A DNA stretch of 64,000 bases from Procambarus clarkii (GCF_040958095.1 NC_091154.1:46856232-46920231), one strand, 5' to 3'. Counted from the stretch's first letter, positions 51,525 through 63,599 are shown. The notes: a model not told the origin generated them from the sequence alone. Translations and numbers: made by a program.

Positions 51525-52358
51525 TTAAACAGTGTCTTCTGTGTTGGCATCGTTATATTCCGGTCTTGTCCTTACTCTCATGGTGGGTGGAGTAAATAGT
51601 TCCGTGATTTGGGTGTTCATGGTAGGTTGTTCTATTCTTATATGAATTGCTTCAAGACTTTGTAATCTTCTTACATCTTGGGTTTTGTCTATTATACAGG
51701 TATTTTTGTTCAACATTTCTCTTGTTAGGGTGATGTCATGTGCTTGTCTCAAGTGATTCCTGGGGGCACCAGATTGAAGATGACAGGTCAAATGCCTTGT
51801 CAGCTTGGTCGACGTCATACTTATGTACTTAGATTGAAGGTTACATCCTTCGTGGGGGCAAGTGTACATGTATACAACGCTTGACTGCTGTAGAGGGTTC
51901 TCCGTCGGCTTCAGGCTGTTTTTGATAAGGAGTTCGGAAGTCTTCTTGGTTTTGTCGAATATGATTAGGTCTATGTTTTGGTTAAGAGTAGTGCTTTTTA
52001 CTCCTTTACGGATTATTTCTTTCATTATTCTTTCCTCTTTTTTTATGTTCACTGTGCATGGTTGATTTATAATATAATTTTATTGGAGGTATTGTGGTTT
52101 CTGTTCTAGGTTCAGGATTATACCATCGGTCCAGGTGTCTTCTCATAGCAGCGTTTATTTCCGTGTTGCTATATCCGTTGTTCACCAATACCTGTGTTAT
52201 TCTTTCAAACTCTCTACTCACGTTCCTCCATTTGGAGCAGTGGATAAGCGCTCGATGAATATAAGCATTGAGAACACTGGCTTTGTATCTTTGGGGGCAC
52301 TCACTTCTACCGTTCAGGCATAATCCTATGTTGGTGGGCTTAGTATATTAGTTGGTGC
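51525..52358 (-). pseudogene. PLE linker and GIY-YIG endonuclease region, frameshifted
   Basis: From 52358 the order is KPTNIGLCLNGRSECPQRYKAS, then SREFERITQVLVNNGYSNTEINAAMRRHL, then (other frame from about 52040) the endonuclease: VVYMYTCPHEGCNLQSKYIS, with GIY-like and YIG-like boxes, a CPHEGC Cys motif between them, TRHLTCHLQSGAPRNHLRQ, and EAIHIRIEQPTMN. A frameshift near 52040-52050 separates linker and nuclease. The nuclease would nick the target for primed reverse transcription. Confidence 0.85.
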
Positions 52359-52362
52359 TTAA

Positions 52363-53867
52363 CCCTTTAACTGCGTGGCCTATAAATATGACATCTCCCC
52401 AGTGCGCAAGAAATGAAACCTTGGGAAAAAAGTCTTTTTTCTTCTGAAAGTGTCAAAAACCCCTCCCTGTATATGGGTATAGCAACGGAAGTTCAAAATT
52501 GTACTTACTTTGGCTGCTATGGGGTCCGAAAGGTGGGGCGTGACGTCATCATTCCCCGTGCGCCAGAGCAGTATGCTCCCGGGGCCGGTAAGGCGCCTGG
52601 GGCGGGGTGCGCGAGTTGCCGCGAATATATTTTTGTTCATTTTTTGTGCACAGTTTCGAATACATTTTATTTGTTTTTATGTGCTAATCCTATGTATAAT
52701 GAACAAGTACACTATATTATGGCAGTAAAACATCCGTACTGTCCGAAGACACTGTGTTACGTGCATGACACTTGTGTACACATATGCTGCACATATTTAC
52801 CATGTATCATGCTAATTTATGTATATATACAATCTATTTACAGAATATACACTGTCACACACTATATACATTCACCATCAACACATTCAGAACAGCGCGA
52901 GTGTGAGCTGTCACACCCAGCCAGCCCTCCCTCACTCCAACATCTTACTCGCCAACATTGCTCCTTCCACCATACTGTTATTGTTCTTATTACACTAATT
53001 ACACATGTTATATATACCTTTCTACAGGTTTTATTTACCAGAACTATGCAAGTAAGCCAGTATTGTGTCCAAACAGTACAGTGGCCACCATACACTGCAT
53101 GACAAATCACACAGCAGACGACGCCACAATTACGACGTCACCTCCCTCACCAAAATAGCTCCTCACAACATACTCCTCGTGCTGTTATTGCACTATTCAC
53201 ACACACACTGTATATACCCATGTACATGTGTGTTCCCCATAGCGAACCACGAAGGTGAGCAAAACAAAAGTTACTGCCACACAGTGAGGCTACCTCAATT
53301 CCCTCCCTTCCTCACCAAAATTCCTCCTTCCTACGCACAACGGTAATTATATCCACAATCCTGGTCACTAATACCTGTAAATGAATAATTGACCACAAGT
53401 TTATTGTGAAAAGGAACCTAAAAAGTCGTTTGAAGATTCCTAGATGGATGAAATAATGCTGTGGTCTTGTGGCTAGCGCTGTGAACATCGTGAACAGCAT
53501 TGAATCACTGATATTTGAACATTGTACCCAGTCATTATCACACTCGGGCTCTTCTATAATACTATCATGGCTAAATAAAACAGATTATATATATATTTTG
53601 GCAATATTAGGCAATGCTGTGGTCACACGCTGAACAGCAGTGCTGTGCGCTCATGCTGCGAGCGCCAGCCTTGGTTGCTCACTCACTACTGAGGCTATGA
53701 CACCCGGCAATGTGGACCATGTTTTTTTTTAAAGATGGAGTCTGTTTACAAGAGTCCTGAGGAAGCTGGTGTGAACCCCATGTAGCCGCTGGAGTTTTGA
53801 ATGGGACATGAAAAATAAAAACACCCGGAGGCGCGTTGCACACCCGAAGCCTGGGCCTGCAGGCGCG
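52363..53867 (+). mobile_element. Non-autonomous piggyBac-like element, family I copy 2
   Basis: 1505 bp between two TTAA tetramers (52359-52362, 53868-53871). The uninterrupted site (ggtgcttaaagagg) is seen in the sister PLE at 61293-61305. Left end CCCTTTAACTGCGTGG. The right end ends at gcaggcgcg and lacks the last 16 bp (ttgcgcagttaaaggg) found in copy 1 at 11079-11094. Contains TGACGTCA (52541-52548) and gcgcgagttgccgcgaat, shared with the piggyBac at 57890-60661. No transposase. Confidence 0.93.
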
Positions 53868-53871
53868 TTAA

Positions 53872-54722
53872 AGAGGTTCCTGTTTTTGTTATTAGTACAT
53901 CCAAGAATGGCAGACTGTTATTTTCACTATTTTCATGTGTAAATCAGAGTGCTGACTCTCTCTCTCTAGATGGCTTTTTAGATAAATTAGTTCGTCTGAG
54001 TCTTTTACTATGATGAATATGTCATCTACATAACGGCAATATACAGTTGGTTTTTGTCTGCTACTGAAGACTCTGTCTTTGATGGTTCCCATATAAAATT
54101 TAGCAAATAAAACTCCTAAGGGGAAGCCCATTGCTACTCCGTCTATTTGTAGATACATGTCTCCTTGTGGACTGATGAAAGGGGCTTCCTTTGTACATGC
54201 CTCGAGAAGACTCTTCAAGTGTGGCTTGGGTATGTCTAATTTGGGGGTGCTCTCGTCTCTGTATACTCTGTCCAGTATCATTCCTATGGTTGTGTTGACT
54301 GGGACGTTGGTAAATAGGGATTCGACGTCCAGGGAAGCGATGATTCCATCGGGCTGGGTAGATTTGATTAATTCTAGGAAATCTGCTGATGATTGTAGAC
54401 TATAGTTGCTTGGAGTGTATGGAGTTAGGAGTTTATCAAGTCTTTTTGTCAGGTGATAGGTTGGAGTTGGTATTTGGCTGATTATTGGGCATAGTGGGTT
54501 ACCTGGTTTGTGTGTCTTAACACTGCAATAGGCATATCCTAAGCCATAGTCGCCTTGGAGTTTAGTGAAATGCACACTACCTTTCTTTGCGTTGATTGCA
54601 GTAATTGTTTCGTTCACTTTGCGTTTAAGGTCTTCCACAGGGTTCCTCGTTATTTGTTGAAATTTGGTGACATCATTAAGGATGTTGCTAATTTTGTTCA
54701 TGTATTCTTGGGTAGGAATCAA
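53872..54722 (-). pseudogene. PLE reverse transcriptase, frameshifted
   Basis: Continuous RT-like frame of about 255 residues: KTHKPGNPLCPIIS, motif A IIASLDVESLFTNVPV (about 127-142), IDGVAMGFPLGVLFAKFYM, motif C YCRYVDDIFIIV (about 228-239). A frameshift follows HLERES (about 53965), so the downstream KTGTSLSTN part is out of frame. The palm motifs are intact. Upstream (54723-54900) are stops and another frame. Confidence 0.88.
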
Positions 54723-54900
54723 TACATATGCTGCTGTCTTGTCAGCTTTTCTTATTGTTACATCTTTCAGATTTTTAAGTTGTTTTGCTGCCTCTTTGAG
54801 TCGTGGGGTTAAGATTGTAGATGAATATGTTCCTCGTTTTCCCCCGCTTCTGTTAGTAGTTCAGCCTGAAGTGTGTCAGTAGTGATGATTTTTTTTGTTG

Positions 54901-55070
54901 TCTTCTAACTTGTGGATGTCATCCAGAAGCATTTCAATTTCAAGTTTTTTTTATGCTTTTTAGGTCTTGATATGAATTGGCAGTTTAGCCCTCAAACCGC
55001 TCGGGGTCCAAATGGAATTAACACCCACACGCGCAACAAAAAAAAAAATTCTAAAAAATTTTTTTTCTTT
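54901..55070. other. Junction sequence with a piggyBac-like terminal remnant
   Basis: Low-complexity A/T tracts. At 54988-55005, ttagccctcaaaccgctcg resembles the right end of the piggyBac at 60640-60661 read inward (ccctcaaaccgcgc), so a transposon tip may remain. Nothing else recognised. Confidence 0.4.
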
Positions 55071-56207
55071 ATAACCCTTAACATGCTCGGGGGTTTAATA
55101 TCCTGTCATCCCCACAGGTGCATGTCATTTTGAAAAAAAAAAAAAAAAATTTTCTTCCTAACCTGTTAATTTGTATTCACTGATCACGGGAAAAATAATA
55201 AAAAAATCGTAAGTGGCATATATTGCCCACTATAGGGCAGGGAAGTCTGGCAAATTATAGGCGCTGACTCAGAGTGCATACCAGGCGGTCTGTTGCTCGC
55301 AAGCTGTCAGGCCGGAGTTGCCACAAAGAGATAATTACCGAATTATTTCAATGTCTCTGATTGATTTTTCATACTTGTTTTGCTGTAATATTATTCAATA
55401 GTGTGTAGTTTGATATATTTATGTAATAAAATGAGTGAATCATTGCTCTACTCAAAAATATGGTGTGCATATTGTTGATTCAATTATGTTCATCAATCAG
55501 TGAACAAATACTTTGTCGGTTATTACATTATAAGCACAGGTTATATATAAGTATCTGCATGTTTTGTTCACTATAACGAACCACTAAGTAGCTATTATGA
55601 GTCAAAAAGTAACGAGGAGTGACTGCCGTGTACCAGCCAGCCACTCCCGCCCTCCCTCCAGTCATCTGACTCACCCACATTCTCCTCCCACAATAATGTT
55701 TTTGCTATAATTCACTATATACAGACGTTATATATAAGTATCTACATGTTTTGTTCACCATAACTGTACATCTAAGCTTGTATGGTGAGTAAAGGCACAA
55801 AGATGTGGCTACTCACACAGTCAGCTGATCGGCGTCCGCCCTCAAGGCCAGACGCACTAATATTTCTCCTCCAACAATACTGCTTGTGGTGTTATTACGC
55901 TATATACACACATTATATATAAATATCTACCTGTTTTATTCACCATACTTGTACAAATAAACTGGTATGGTGCCCAAAGACCATCGTGGTAACCAGTAAA
56001 CAACACCGTCGTATGCACGGTGGCGTCGTGCAGACGACGCCACCGCCCTCACCAAAATGGCGGCTCCAAACTTTCTCTTGCTGTTTATACCCTCTATACA
56101 CACGTTATATATAAGTATCTACATTTGTGTTCACCATAGGGAACCACTAAGCTGGTATGGTGAGTGCAGTCAATAAAAGGTGGCCACACACACTCAAAAG
56201 ACAACAC

Positions 56208-57342
56208 CAGAGCCACAGAGATATTACAGGAAAGAGATGGTTGGGTTGACTGCATCTATCTGGACCTAAAAAAGGCTTTCGACAGAGTTCCACATAAGAG
56301 GTTGTTCTGGAAACTGGAAAATATTGGAGGGGTGACAGGTAAGCTTCTATCATGGATGAAAAATTTTCTGACTGATAGAAAAATGAGGGCAGTAATCAGA
56401 GGCAATGTATCAGAATGGAGAAATGTCACAAGTGGAGTACCACAGGGTTCAGTTCTTGCACCAGTGATGTTTATTGTGTACATAAATGATCTACCAGTTG
56501 GTATACAGAATTATATGAACATGTTTGCTGATGATGCTAAGATAATAGGAAGGATAAGAAATTTAGATGACTGTCATGCCCTTCAAGAAGACCTGGACAA
56601 AATAAGTATATGGAGCACCACTTGGCAAATGGAATTTAATGTTAATAAATGTCATGTTATGGAATGTGGAATAGGAGAACATAGACCCCACACAACCTAT
56701 ATATTATGTGAGAAATCTTTAAAGAATTCTGATAAAGAAAGAGATCTAGGAGTGGTTCTAGATAGAAAACTATCACCTGAGGACCACATAAAGAATATTG
56801 TGCAAGGAGCCTATGCTATGCTTTCTAACTTCAGAATTGCATTTAAATACATGGATGGCGATATACTAAAGAAATTGTTCATGACTTTTGTTAGGCCAAA
56901 GCTAGAATATGCAGCTGTTGTGTGGTGCCCATATCTTAAGAAGCACATCAACAAACTGGAAAAGGTGCAAAGACATGCTACTAAGTGGCTCCCAGAACTG
57001 AAGGGCAAGAGCTACGAGGAGAGGTTAGAAGCATTAAATATGCCAAAACTAGAAGACAGAAGAAAAAGAGGTGATATGATCACTACATACAAAATAGTTA
57101 CAGGAATTGATAAAATCGACAGGGAAGACTTCCTGAGACCTGGAATTTCAAGAACAAGAGGTCATAGATTTAAACTAGCTAAACACAGATGCCGAAGAAA
57201 TATAAGAAAATTCACCTTCGCAAATAGAGTGGTAGACGGTTGGAACAAGTTAAGTGAGAAGGTGGTGAAGGCCAAGACCGTCAGTAGTTTCAAAGCGTTA
57301 TATGACAAAGAGTGCTGGGAAGACGGGACACCACGAGCGTAG
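56208..57342 (+). CDS. LINE reverse transcriptase, C-terminal part, frame intact
   Basis: About 378 residues without a stop: DLKKAFDRVPHKRLFWKL (motif A region), SGVPQGSVLAPVMF (motif B), NMFADDAKI (motif C), DLGVVLDRKLSPEDHIKNI, KLEKVQRHATKWLPELKGKS, ending KECWEDGTPRA-stop at 57340-57342. The open frame extends upstream to 56164 only through piggyBac-like host sequence. It lacks the endonuclease and RT fingers because of 5' truncation, so it is dead on arrival although undamaged. Useful as a family reference. Confidence 0.88.
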
Positions 57343-57386
57343 CTCTCATCCTGTAACTACACTTAGGTAATTACACTTAGGTAATT
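56208..57386 (+). mobile_element. CR1/L2-like LINE, 5'-truncated copy 2
   Basis: The 3' 1.18 kb of the same LINE family as 32307-33596. It starts within the RT (RATEILQERDGW) and ends with acttaggtaattac twice. The host sequence on both sides is contiguous in the other family II copies (19790-19815), which gives exact borders and a short cacc duplication. Confidence 0.93.
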
Positions 57387-57889
57387 ACCACCACCCTCCC
57401 TCCCACAGCATTACTCCTCCCTCCATGGTGCACAGCGCCAAATATCACCACAATCCTGCTATTATCAGAACCCTGGTCAGTTTTATCACAGTCAGGGGTC
57501 TTCTGTAATAATATCATCGCTACATAATAGCATGAACAAGTATAATTTGGCATTTTTAGGCGATGCTGTGGTCACAAGCTGAACAGCAGTGCTGTTAGCT
57601 CATGCTGCGTGCGTCAGGCTAGGTTGCTCACTCAATATTGAGGCCAATAACACCCAGGAGTTTGGCCCACGATTTTTTTTTAAAATGGCGTCTGTTTACA
57701 AGAGCCCTGATGAAGGTGTGGTGAACCCCGTGTATCTGCAGGCTGTTTAAATCTTGCGTAGTACTCCAACACATCATATGACATGATGCACAGTTGACTG
57801 GAACAACGTCCAGCACGTCATATGACGTGATGCGCACTTTAAGGGTTAATCTCTTTATTTGTGTTCTCTGAGCACGGGAAAAATAATAA

Positions 57890-60661
57890 AAAAATTTAAT
57901 TACACTTACCGTGGACGTAAATGACCCGAGAAGATCGTCGATGACGTCACGCCTGATCTTCGCTGGACCGCTGTGCGCCCGGGGTGAGTCAGGCACGACG
58001 GAGAAGGAGCGCGAGTTGCCGCGAATTTATTTTCGCATTATTATTTACAGTATCTATGGCGTATTTTACACCCATTTTTTTCACTGGTGTGGTTCAATAT
58101 GTTCTCACAAGATGATTTATAAACATAAAACTCTTGCCAATGTATATTGTATCCACATATTAGTGTCACAAGTATTTGCACAAAAATGTCTTATTTCACA
58201 ATAAAATATACTATTTCTTATGATTTATTTCCATTATATACACTCACTTATTCTGTATTTACATGTTTTGGCACCAGTCTTGGACATTTAGAAGTCATCA
58301 AGACTGTGATACTCGTTGAAACATCGGATATGGCACAGAGGGACCTGACACGCTGTGCACCAAGTCATCATTTTTCTTTAATGTTCCCTCTTGGTTGTTG
58401 ACCAGCATACTACACACGCACGCTGGCCTACTGCACGCTTTCCAGTTGGTGGTAAAAACCTGAGATTGTGTGTCAAAAAGGCATCCCTGTAAGCAAGCCT
58501 GGGTGTTTGAGCATGGTGCAATACCGGGTTCAGAATGGGCCTCTGTACACCAGGAATTACTTTGCCAAACTTCTGTAATAATTGTGTTACTACAGTAAAA
58601 TTGAATGCACGGAAATTACGTTTACCACCTGTTTTGACAAGATACATATTGTAACTGTTCAGCATTGTTACATCAACAAGGTGGAAAAACATTTTCTTGG
58701 TCCACTTCACTGTTTTCCGTACACACTCCACTGCCCCCACCATCATATCACATTTATCCACCAAACGCATGTTGATGTTATAGTCCAAGACACAATCTGG
58801 CTTATAGATTATTTCTCTGGTGGTTCTGTTCACCTTGCCACTGTCCAGCATTGTTCCAGCATGAATGGTGGTCAACATGTTCACTTCACGCCTGTCTTTC
58901 CACCGCACTGAAAGCATTCCACCTGTTTTTCTGAGCTCGCAATCACCAACCTGCATAGCACCTGGAAACACTGGCATTTCCCTTCGTTTTGCCTTCACTG
59001 TGCCACACACACCAGTTCTATTATCAAGCAAGAACCTAGTTAGCAAGGGACTGGTATAATAGTTATCTGTGTATAAAATGTGGCCCTTGTTCAGATATGG
59101 TGCAAGCAGTGACTTCACAACACTACCTGAGAAGCCATGTTGGTCATTAGCAGGAATGTCTACATTTGTACCCGTATACATTATCATATGTAACACAATT
59201 CCTGTTTCACAGTCACAGAGTACAAAGAATTTCAATCCAAATCGGTGGCGTTTGGAGGGAATATACTGCTTGAAGGCAAGACGTCCTTTGAAAAGCACAA
59301 GGGATTCGTCAATCACAAGCTTCTGAGCTGGTACGTAGAAATCCCTGTACTTTCCGATAAGTTCATTCAGTACGTGCCTTACCTTCCAAAGCCTATCTTC
59401 ATCATTCCTGTCTTCATCATTTGCAAAGTGAAGACACCTGAGGATTATCGCAAATCGGTCTCGAGACATATATTTGCCAAACATTGGTGTTGAAAAAGTA
59501 TGGTCTTTGCTCCAATAATGATCGATTACGTGTTTGACACAATGTTTCATCAACATACACAGTGCCAAAAACACATACATTTCACCTACAGTCGTATCTT
59601 TCCATCGCTGCAAACGTGAAAAATCGGATAACTTCTCCTCATCAATGAGATCACTCGCATATTTGTTCGTCTCCTGAACAAGATGTTCCATTAGCGGTTC
59701 ATCAAAATATGCAGTAAAATAGTCCATTTCACACATATCTGCACCTTTATCAGGGAAAATGTCTGTAATTCCAACATCCGAATTATCAAAAACAGGAATT
59801 TGTGGAACAAAATCTGTCCCATCACTCCACACAAAAACACCGGGTGTCTTTCTAGAGCCAATAGCGGCACCACGGCGAGGAAACCGTGTACCAGGAGCTG
59901 AAGCAGGTCTAGGAACAGTAGGGGCGGGCAGGGATGATGATGGAAAATTCCTCGATGTTGAGGGTCTTTGTTCATGTGGTGCCATGCGGTGCCGCATGGC
60001 TTGGCCAGATGCTGCTGACGCGATAAATTGTCGCTTGGCAACACCACACACTCCTCCACTGGCACTAGCAAAACTATTTTCCGATTCTAGGTCACTAAAA
60101 CCGGAAAATGATTCACCTTCAGAATCGTCGAGCAAAACATCAATATCTTGCAAGGGAGCACATGAACTGTGTGGTCTTGCTGAAATTGGGGTGGAGTGAG
60201 GGCGAGGACGCATGGGCGAGATGCTAGGCCTAGCCCTGGTGGAGCCAGCATGTTACCACTCGTCGTCGGTCGTATCCACCTCTGAGGGCTGTGTATAGTC
60301 ATGATCAAAGTCTGAGTCATCTATATCAGACTCATCACCATCCGGGAACAAATTACGAGTAATTTCGTCCTCGGTCAGAGGTCTCGAGGAACGTCTCGCT
60401 GAGCGGGGTCGGTCGTCGGAACGTGATGCGCTCGCCATGGTGTCCGCCGGGAAACTGAGCTCTGTACACAAAGGGGACCCACGCTAGATTTTTTTCCCAG
60501 GCGGTGTTTGTTTATGTTTGGTCGAGGCTCGCCGATGACTACCCCTATCCCAGGCGGGGCGTTTAAATTATAGCGCTAGACACGAAATCATATATAAATG
60601 ATGTGCGCGGTTTCGGTTTTGTCACTAATATCATATATATATGATATGCGCGGTTTGAGGG
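57890..60661 (-). mobile_element. piggyBac transposon, left end truncated
   Basis: The right end read inward is CCCTCAAACCGCGCATATC, followed by TTAG (60662-60665, probably mutated TTAA). A second, internal copy of cgcgcatatc-like sequence lies at 60600-60625. The left end lacks a clear terminus; 57895-58050 matches the subterminal part of family I (acttac, tgacgtca at 57942-57949, gcgcgagttgccgcgaat), so about 130 bp seem lost. Carries one transposase gene. Confidence 0.8.
58288..60438 (-). pseudogene. piggyBac transposase, one frame with two TAA stops
   Basis: From ATG 60436-60438 (MASASRSDDRPRSARRSSR) one frame of about 716 codons runs to TAA at 58288-58290, interrupted only by TAA at 60253-60255 (after TTDDEW) and TAA at 58378-58380 (after STTKREH). 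N-terminus acidic, low-complexity. The DDE_Tnp_1_7 domain (about residues 220-600) shows TVGEMYVFLALCML, KLVIDESLVLFKG, SKRHRFGLKFFVLCD, HILYTDNYYTSP and MVDKC-like (LVDKCDMMVGAV). The C-terminal Cys-rich domain has CVVC before the second stop and WCTAC, PLCHIRCFNEYH after it. The largest stop-free piece (60213-58378) is 611 codons and keeps the catalytic acids but lacks a full Cys-rich domain. Confidence 0.9.
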
Positions 60662-60665
60662 TTAG

Positions 60666-60944
60666 GCCAAGATTCAAGAGGTCTCATTGGTCCTGGCTCA
60701 GATCACGAGTAGTTAGGTTAATGTAGCCGTCTTTTGGACAAGGGATTTTTAACTGTCCCCCGTTGAGGGCTGTCAGCTTGCGGAGTATCCTTGTTTCGAC
60801 ATGCGTTTTGTGTTGTAGTTTTAGGCTTGATAGCTCACTGTTAATGGTTTGCCTTAGTTGATTGGGGATGTCGTACTGGGTCCATTTAATTAACTGATGT
60901 TCAGCTTGCTCTGTAAGGGTTTGGAGGGCTTCCTTCTTCGTGTT
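60666..60944 (-). pseudogene. PLE fragment, inverted N-terminal part
   Basis: The minus strand reads GNTKKEALQTLTEQAEHQLIKWTQYDIPNQLRQTINSELSSLKL and on to KIPCPKDGYINLTTRDLSQDQ, a PLE N-terminal region. At about 60944 it meets a PLE RT segment on the opposite strand with no spacer. It borders the piggyBac end at 60665. Confidence 0.7.
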
Positions 60945-61831
60945 GCCACACTTGAAGAGTCTTCTCGAAGCATGTACAAAGGAAGCCCCTTTCATCAGTC
61001 CACAAGGAGACATGTATCTACAAATAGATGGAGTAGCAATGGGCTCCCCCTTAGTAGTTTTATTTGCTAATTTTTATATGGGAACCATCAAAGACAGAGT
61101 CTTCAGTAGCAGACAACAACCAACTGTATATTGCCGTTATGTAGATGACATATTCGTCATAGTAAAAGACTCAGACGAACTAATTTATCTAAAAAGCCAT
61201 CTAGAGAGAGAATCAGTACTCTGATTTACACATGAAAAGAGTGAAAAAAACAGTCTGCCATTCTTGGATGTACTAATAACAAAAACAGGAACCTCTTTAA
61301 GCACCAACGTATATACTAAGCCCACCAACATAGGATTATGCCTGAACGGTAGAAGTGAGTGCCCCCAAAGATACAAAGCCAGTGCTCTCAATGCTTATAT
61401 TCGTCGAGCGCTTACCCACTGCTCCAAATGGAGCAACGTGAGTAGAGAGTTTGAAAGAATAACACAGGTATTGGTGAACAACGGATATAGCAACACGGAA
61501 ATAAACGCTGCTATAAGAAGACACTTGTACCGATGGTATAATCCTGAACCTAGAACAGAAACCACAATACCTCCAATAAAATTATATTACAAATCAACCA
61601 TGCACAGTGAACATAAAAACAGAGGAAAGAATAATGAAGGAAATAATCCGTAAAGGAGTAAAAAGCACTACTCCTAACCAAAACATAAACCTGATAATAT
61701 TCTACAAAACCAAGAAGACTTACGAACTCCTTATCAAAAACAGCCCGAAGCTGACGGAGAACCCTCTACAGCAGTCAAGCGTTGTATACATGTACACTTG
61801 CCCCCACGAAGGATGTAACCTTCAATCTAAG
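60945..61831 (+). pseudogene. PLE RT end, linker and start of GIY-YIG part
   Basis: Plus-strand sister of PLE copy 1. PHLKSLLEACTKEAPFISPQ, RT motif C (YCRYVDDIFVIV), a frame change after HLERES, the linker (LITKTGTSLSTNVYTKPTNIG, NVSREFERITQVLVNN), another frame change near 61625, then VVYMYTCPHEGCNLQSKY. It stops at 61831, where the pogo-like element inserted at TA (61832-61833), leaving the nuclease incomplete. It shows the empty TTAA site of the family I element. Confidence 0.88.
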
Positions 61832-62675
61832 TACAGTGCTTCCTTAGTCTAACGAACCCTGCTCTATCGAATTCCCGGAAGAGCCGAACAAACTGAATTC
61901 GGTACCAAATGTTCAGTGGAACATACAAATGTTCGATTAAGCGAGGAATGTTCATCCAAGCGGTCACCGAGGCCGAGCGTCGGAGCTGGCTGTCATCAAC
62001 TATGATTCACCAGAGTGTAAACAGTTATATAGTGTTTTATTATCCTTACCCATTGTTTCTAGGAAGAAATGGTGATAAAATGGTGTCAGGGGGGCGTTGG
62101 TGAGAGAGTTGTTGCCAGGAGGCAAGTGGTGTCAATAGTTAGGGTTTTTTGTTAGGGGGCAGGTGGTGAAAGTTACATATTCTCATGGGAGGCAGGTTGT
62201 CAGCCAGGCAGCTGACAACTAGCTGAAATGGTGTCAGTGGGCATTGGTGAAAGAGTTGTCAGGAGGCAAGTGGTGTCAGTAGAGACTGGTTGTCAGTGGT
62301 AGTAGTTGTCAAGGGAAGCTGGAGTAATAGTGGTGTCAGTAGAGGCTGTAGAGGCAACAGGTGACTGGTGCCTCCATGCTCCCCCGCCAGCCCCCGCCCC
62401 CCTCCTGGGGGTGGGAGGGGGGTTTCTGGGATCCCTCCCTCCCTCCCTCCCTCCCTCTAACAGCCTACGTATTGTCCTGTAATACATTAGGTATTAATGC
62501 AGTACTGTACTGTATAAAATGAATAAAACTTCAACACAGACAATATTTTATTAATTATAACAACAATATTATTTGAAAACAATTTGTAAGTCTATTTAGA
62601 TTAAATTTTGAGTAGGCCAATAAAACAAGCACAGGTCGCGTGAACGTTAGGCCTTGGTGAGGTGGCTGGCATCAT

Positions 62676-63330
62676 TTGTGGTGGTGTCAGGGGAGGCAGG
62701 TGGTGTCAGGGGGGGCAGGTAGTGACAGGGGAGGCAGGTGGTGTCAGGGGGGTCAGGTGGTAGCAGGGGAGGCAGGTGGTGGCAGGGGAGGCAGGTGGTG
62801 GCAGGGGGAGGCAGGTGGTGTGAGATGGTGGAAATGGTTGAAGGATGGAGGGAAATGGTTGAAGTGTGATAAAATGGTGTCATAGGAGGCAGGTGGTGGA
62901 AGGTGTCAGGGAAGGCAGGTGGTGGAAGGTGTCAGGGGAGGCAGGTGGTGGAAGGTGTCAGGGGAGGCAGGTGATGGAAGGTGTCAGGGGAGGCAGGTGG
63001 TGGAAGGTGTCACGGGAGGCAGGTGGTGGAAGGTGTCAGGGGAGGCAGGTGGTGGAAGGTGTCAGGGGAGGCAGGTGATGGAAGGTGTCACGGGAGGCAG
63101 GTGGTGGAAGGTGTCAGGGGAGGCAGGTGGTGGAAGGTGTCAGGGGAGGCAGGTGATGGAAGGTGTCAGGGGAGGCAGGTGGTGGAAGGTGTCACGGGAG
63201 GCAGGTGGTGGAAGGTGTCAGGGGAGGCAGGTGGTGGAAGGTGTCACGGGAGGCAGGTGGTGGAAGGTGTCAGGGGAGGCAGGTGGTGGAAGATGGCAGG
63301 TGGGGTCAGTGGTGGAAGGTGTTGTCAGGG
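62676..63330. repeat. G-rich minisatellite, 26-bp units in the main block
   Basis: 62676-62820 has irregular units (ggggaggcaggtggtg). 62886-63300 is a regular array of about 16 units of 26 bp (gtggtggaaggtgtcaggggaggcag, with gatgg and cacggg variants). Copy 1 has a 19-bp unit here. The 26-bp unit equals the 19-bp unit plus a 7-bp tggaagg-type block. Confidence 0.93.
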
Positions 63331-63599
63331 GAGGTGGAAGTTGGAGAGAGAGGGAGTGTAGGGAAGCAGTGAAGGTAGGCGGAGGGAGAAGGGTGTTGAC
63401 CACGCATGGCTGCTAAACCTCTCATTCATACTCTATTAAAAACTTCAATCTTAGCTGTAAAATATTTATGCCAAAATATGTTAATTTTCGTGTATACATT
63501 ATTAATCATTAACATGTTTTATTGTTTCCTGTAGAAAACAATAGCTGACTTGGCATTGTGGTGGTGTGTGGCCGGGTACCTGTGTGTCGCTCCTCGAGT

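Larger units (their letters stand above)
51120..54900 (-). mobile_element. Penelope-like element (PLE) copy 1
   Basis: Minus-strand order: N-terminal fragments (54900-54723), RT (54722-53872), linker and GIY-YIG part (52358-51525), then a 3' region (51524-51120) that repeats an N-terminal-type frame (FGELLFQLNPDARALVRGIE), as expected for Penelope terminal repeats. It is split by a piggyBac-like element at TTAA (52359-52362, 53868-53871). Several frameshifts; not active. Confidence 0.88.
55075..57845 (+). mobile_element. piggyBac-like family II copy 3, with nested LINE
   Basis: Left end CCCTTAACATGCTCGG next to ATAA (55071-55074, probably a mutated TTAA). Right end gcgcactttaaggg next to TTAA (57846-57849). 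Without the LINE it is about 1.6 kb and collinear with 18712-20297. The LINE entered at gacaacacc|caccaccctccc. No transposase. Confidence 0.88.

Noticed and set aside
56164..56207. Start codon of the LINE frame at 56164
   Set aside because: These codons lie in the host piggyBac-like element; the LINE begins at about 56208, so the Met is accidental.
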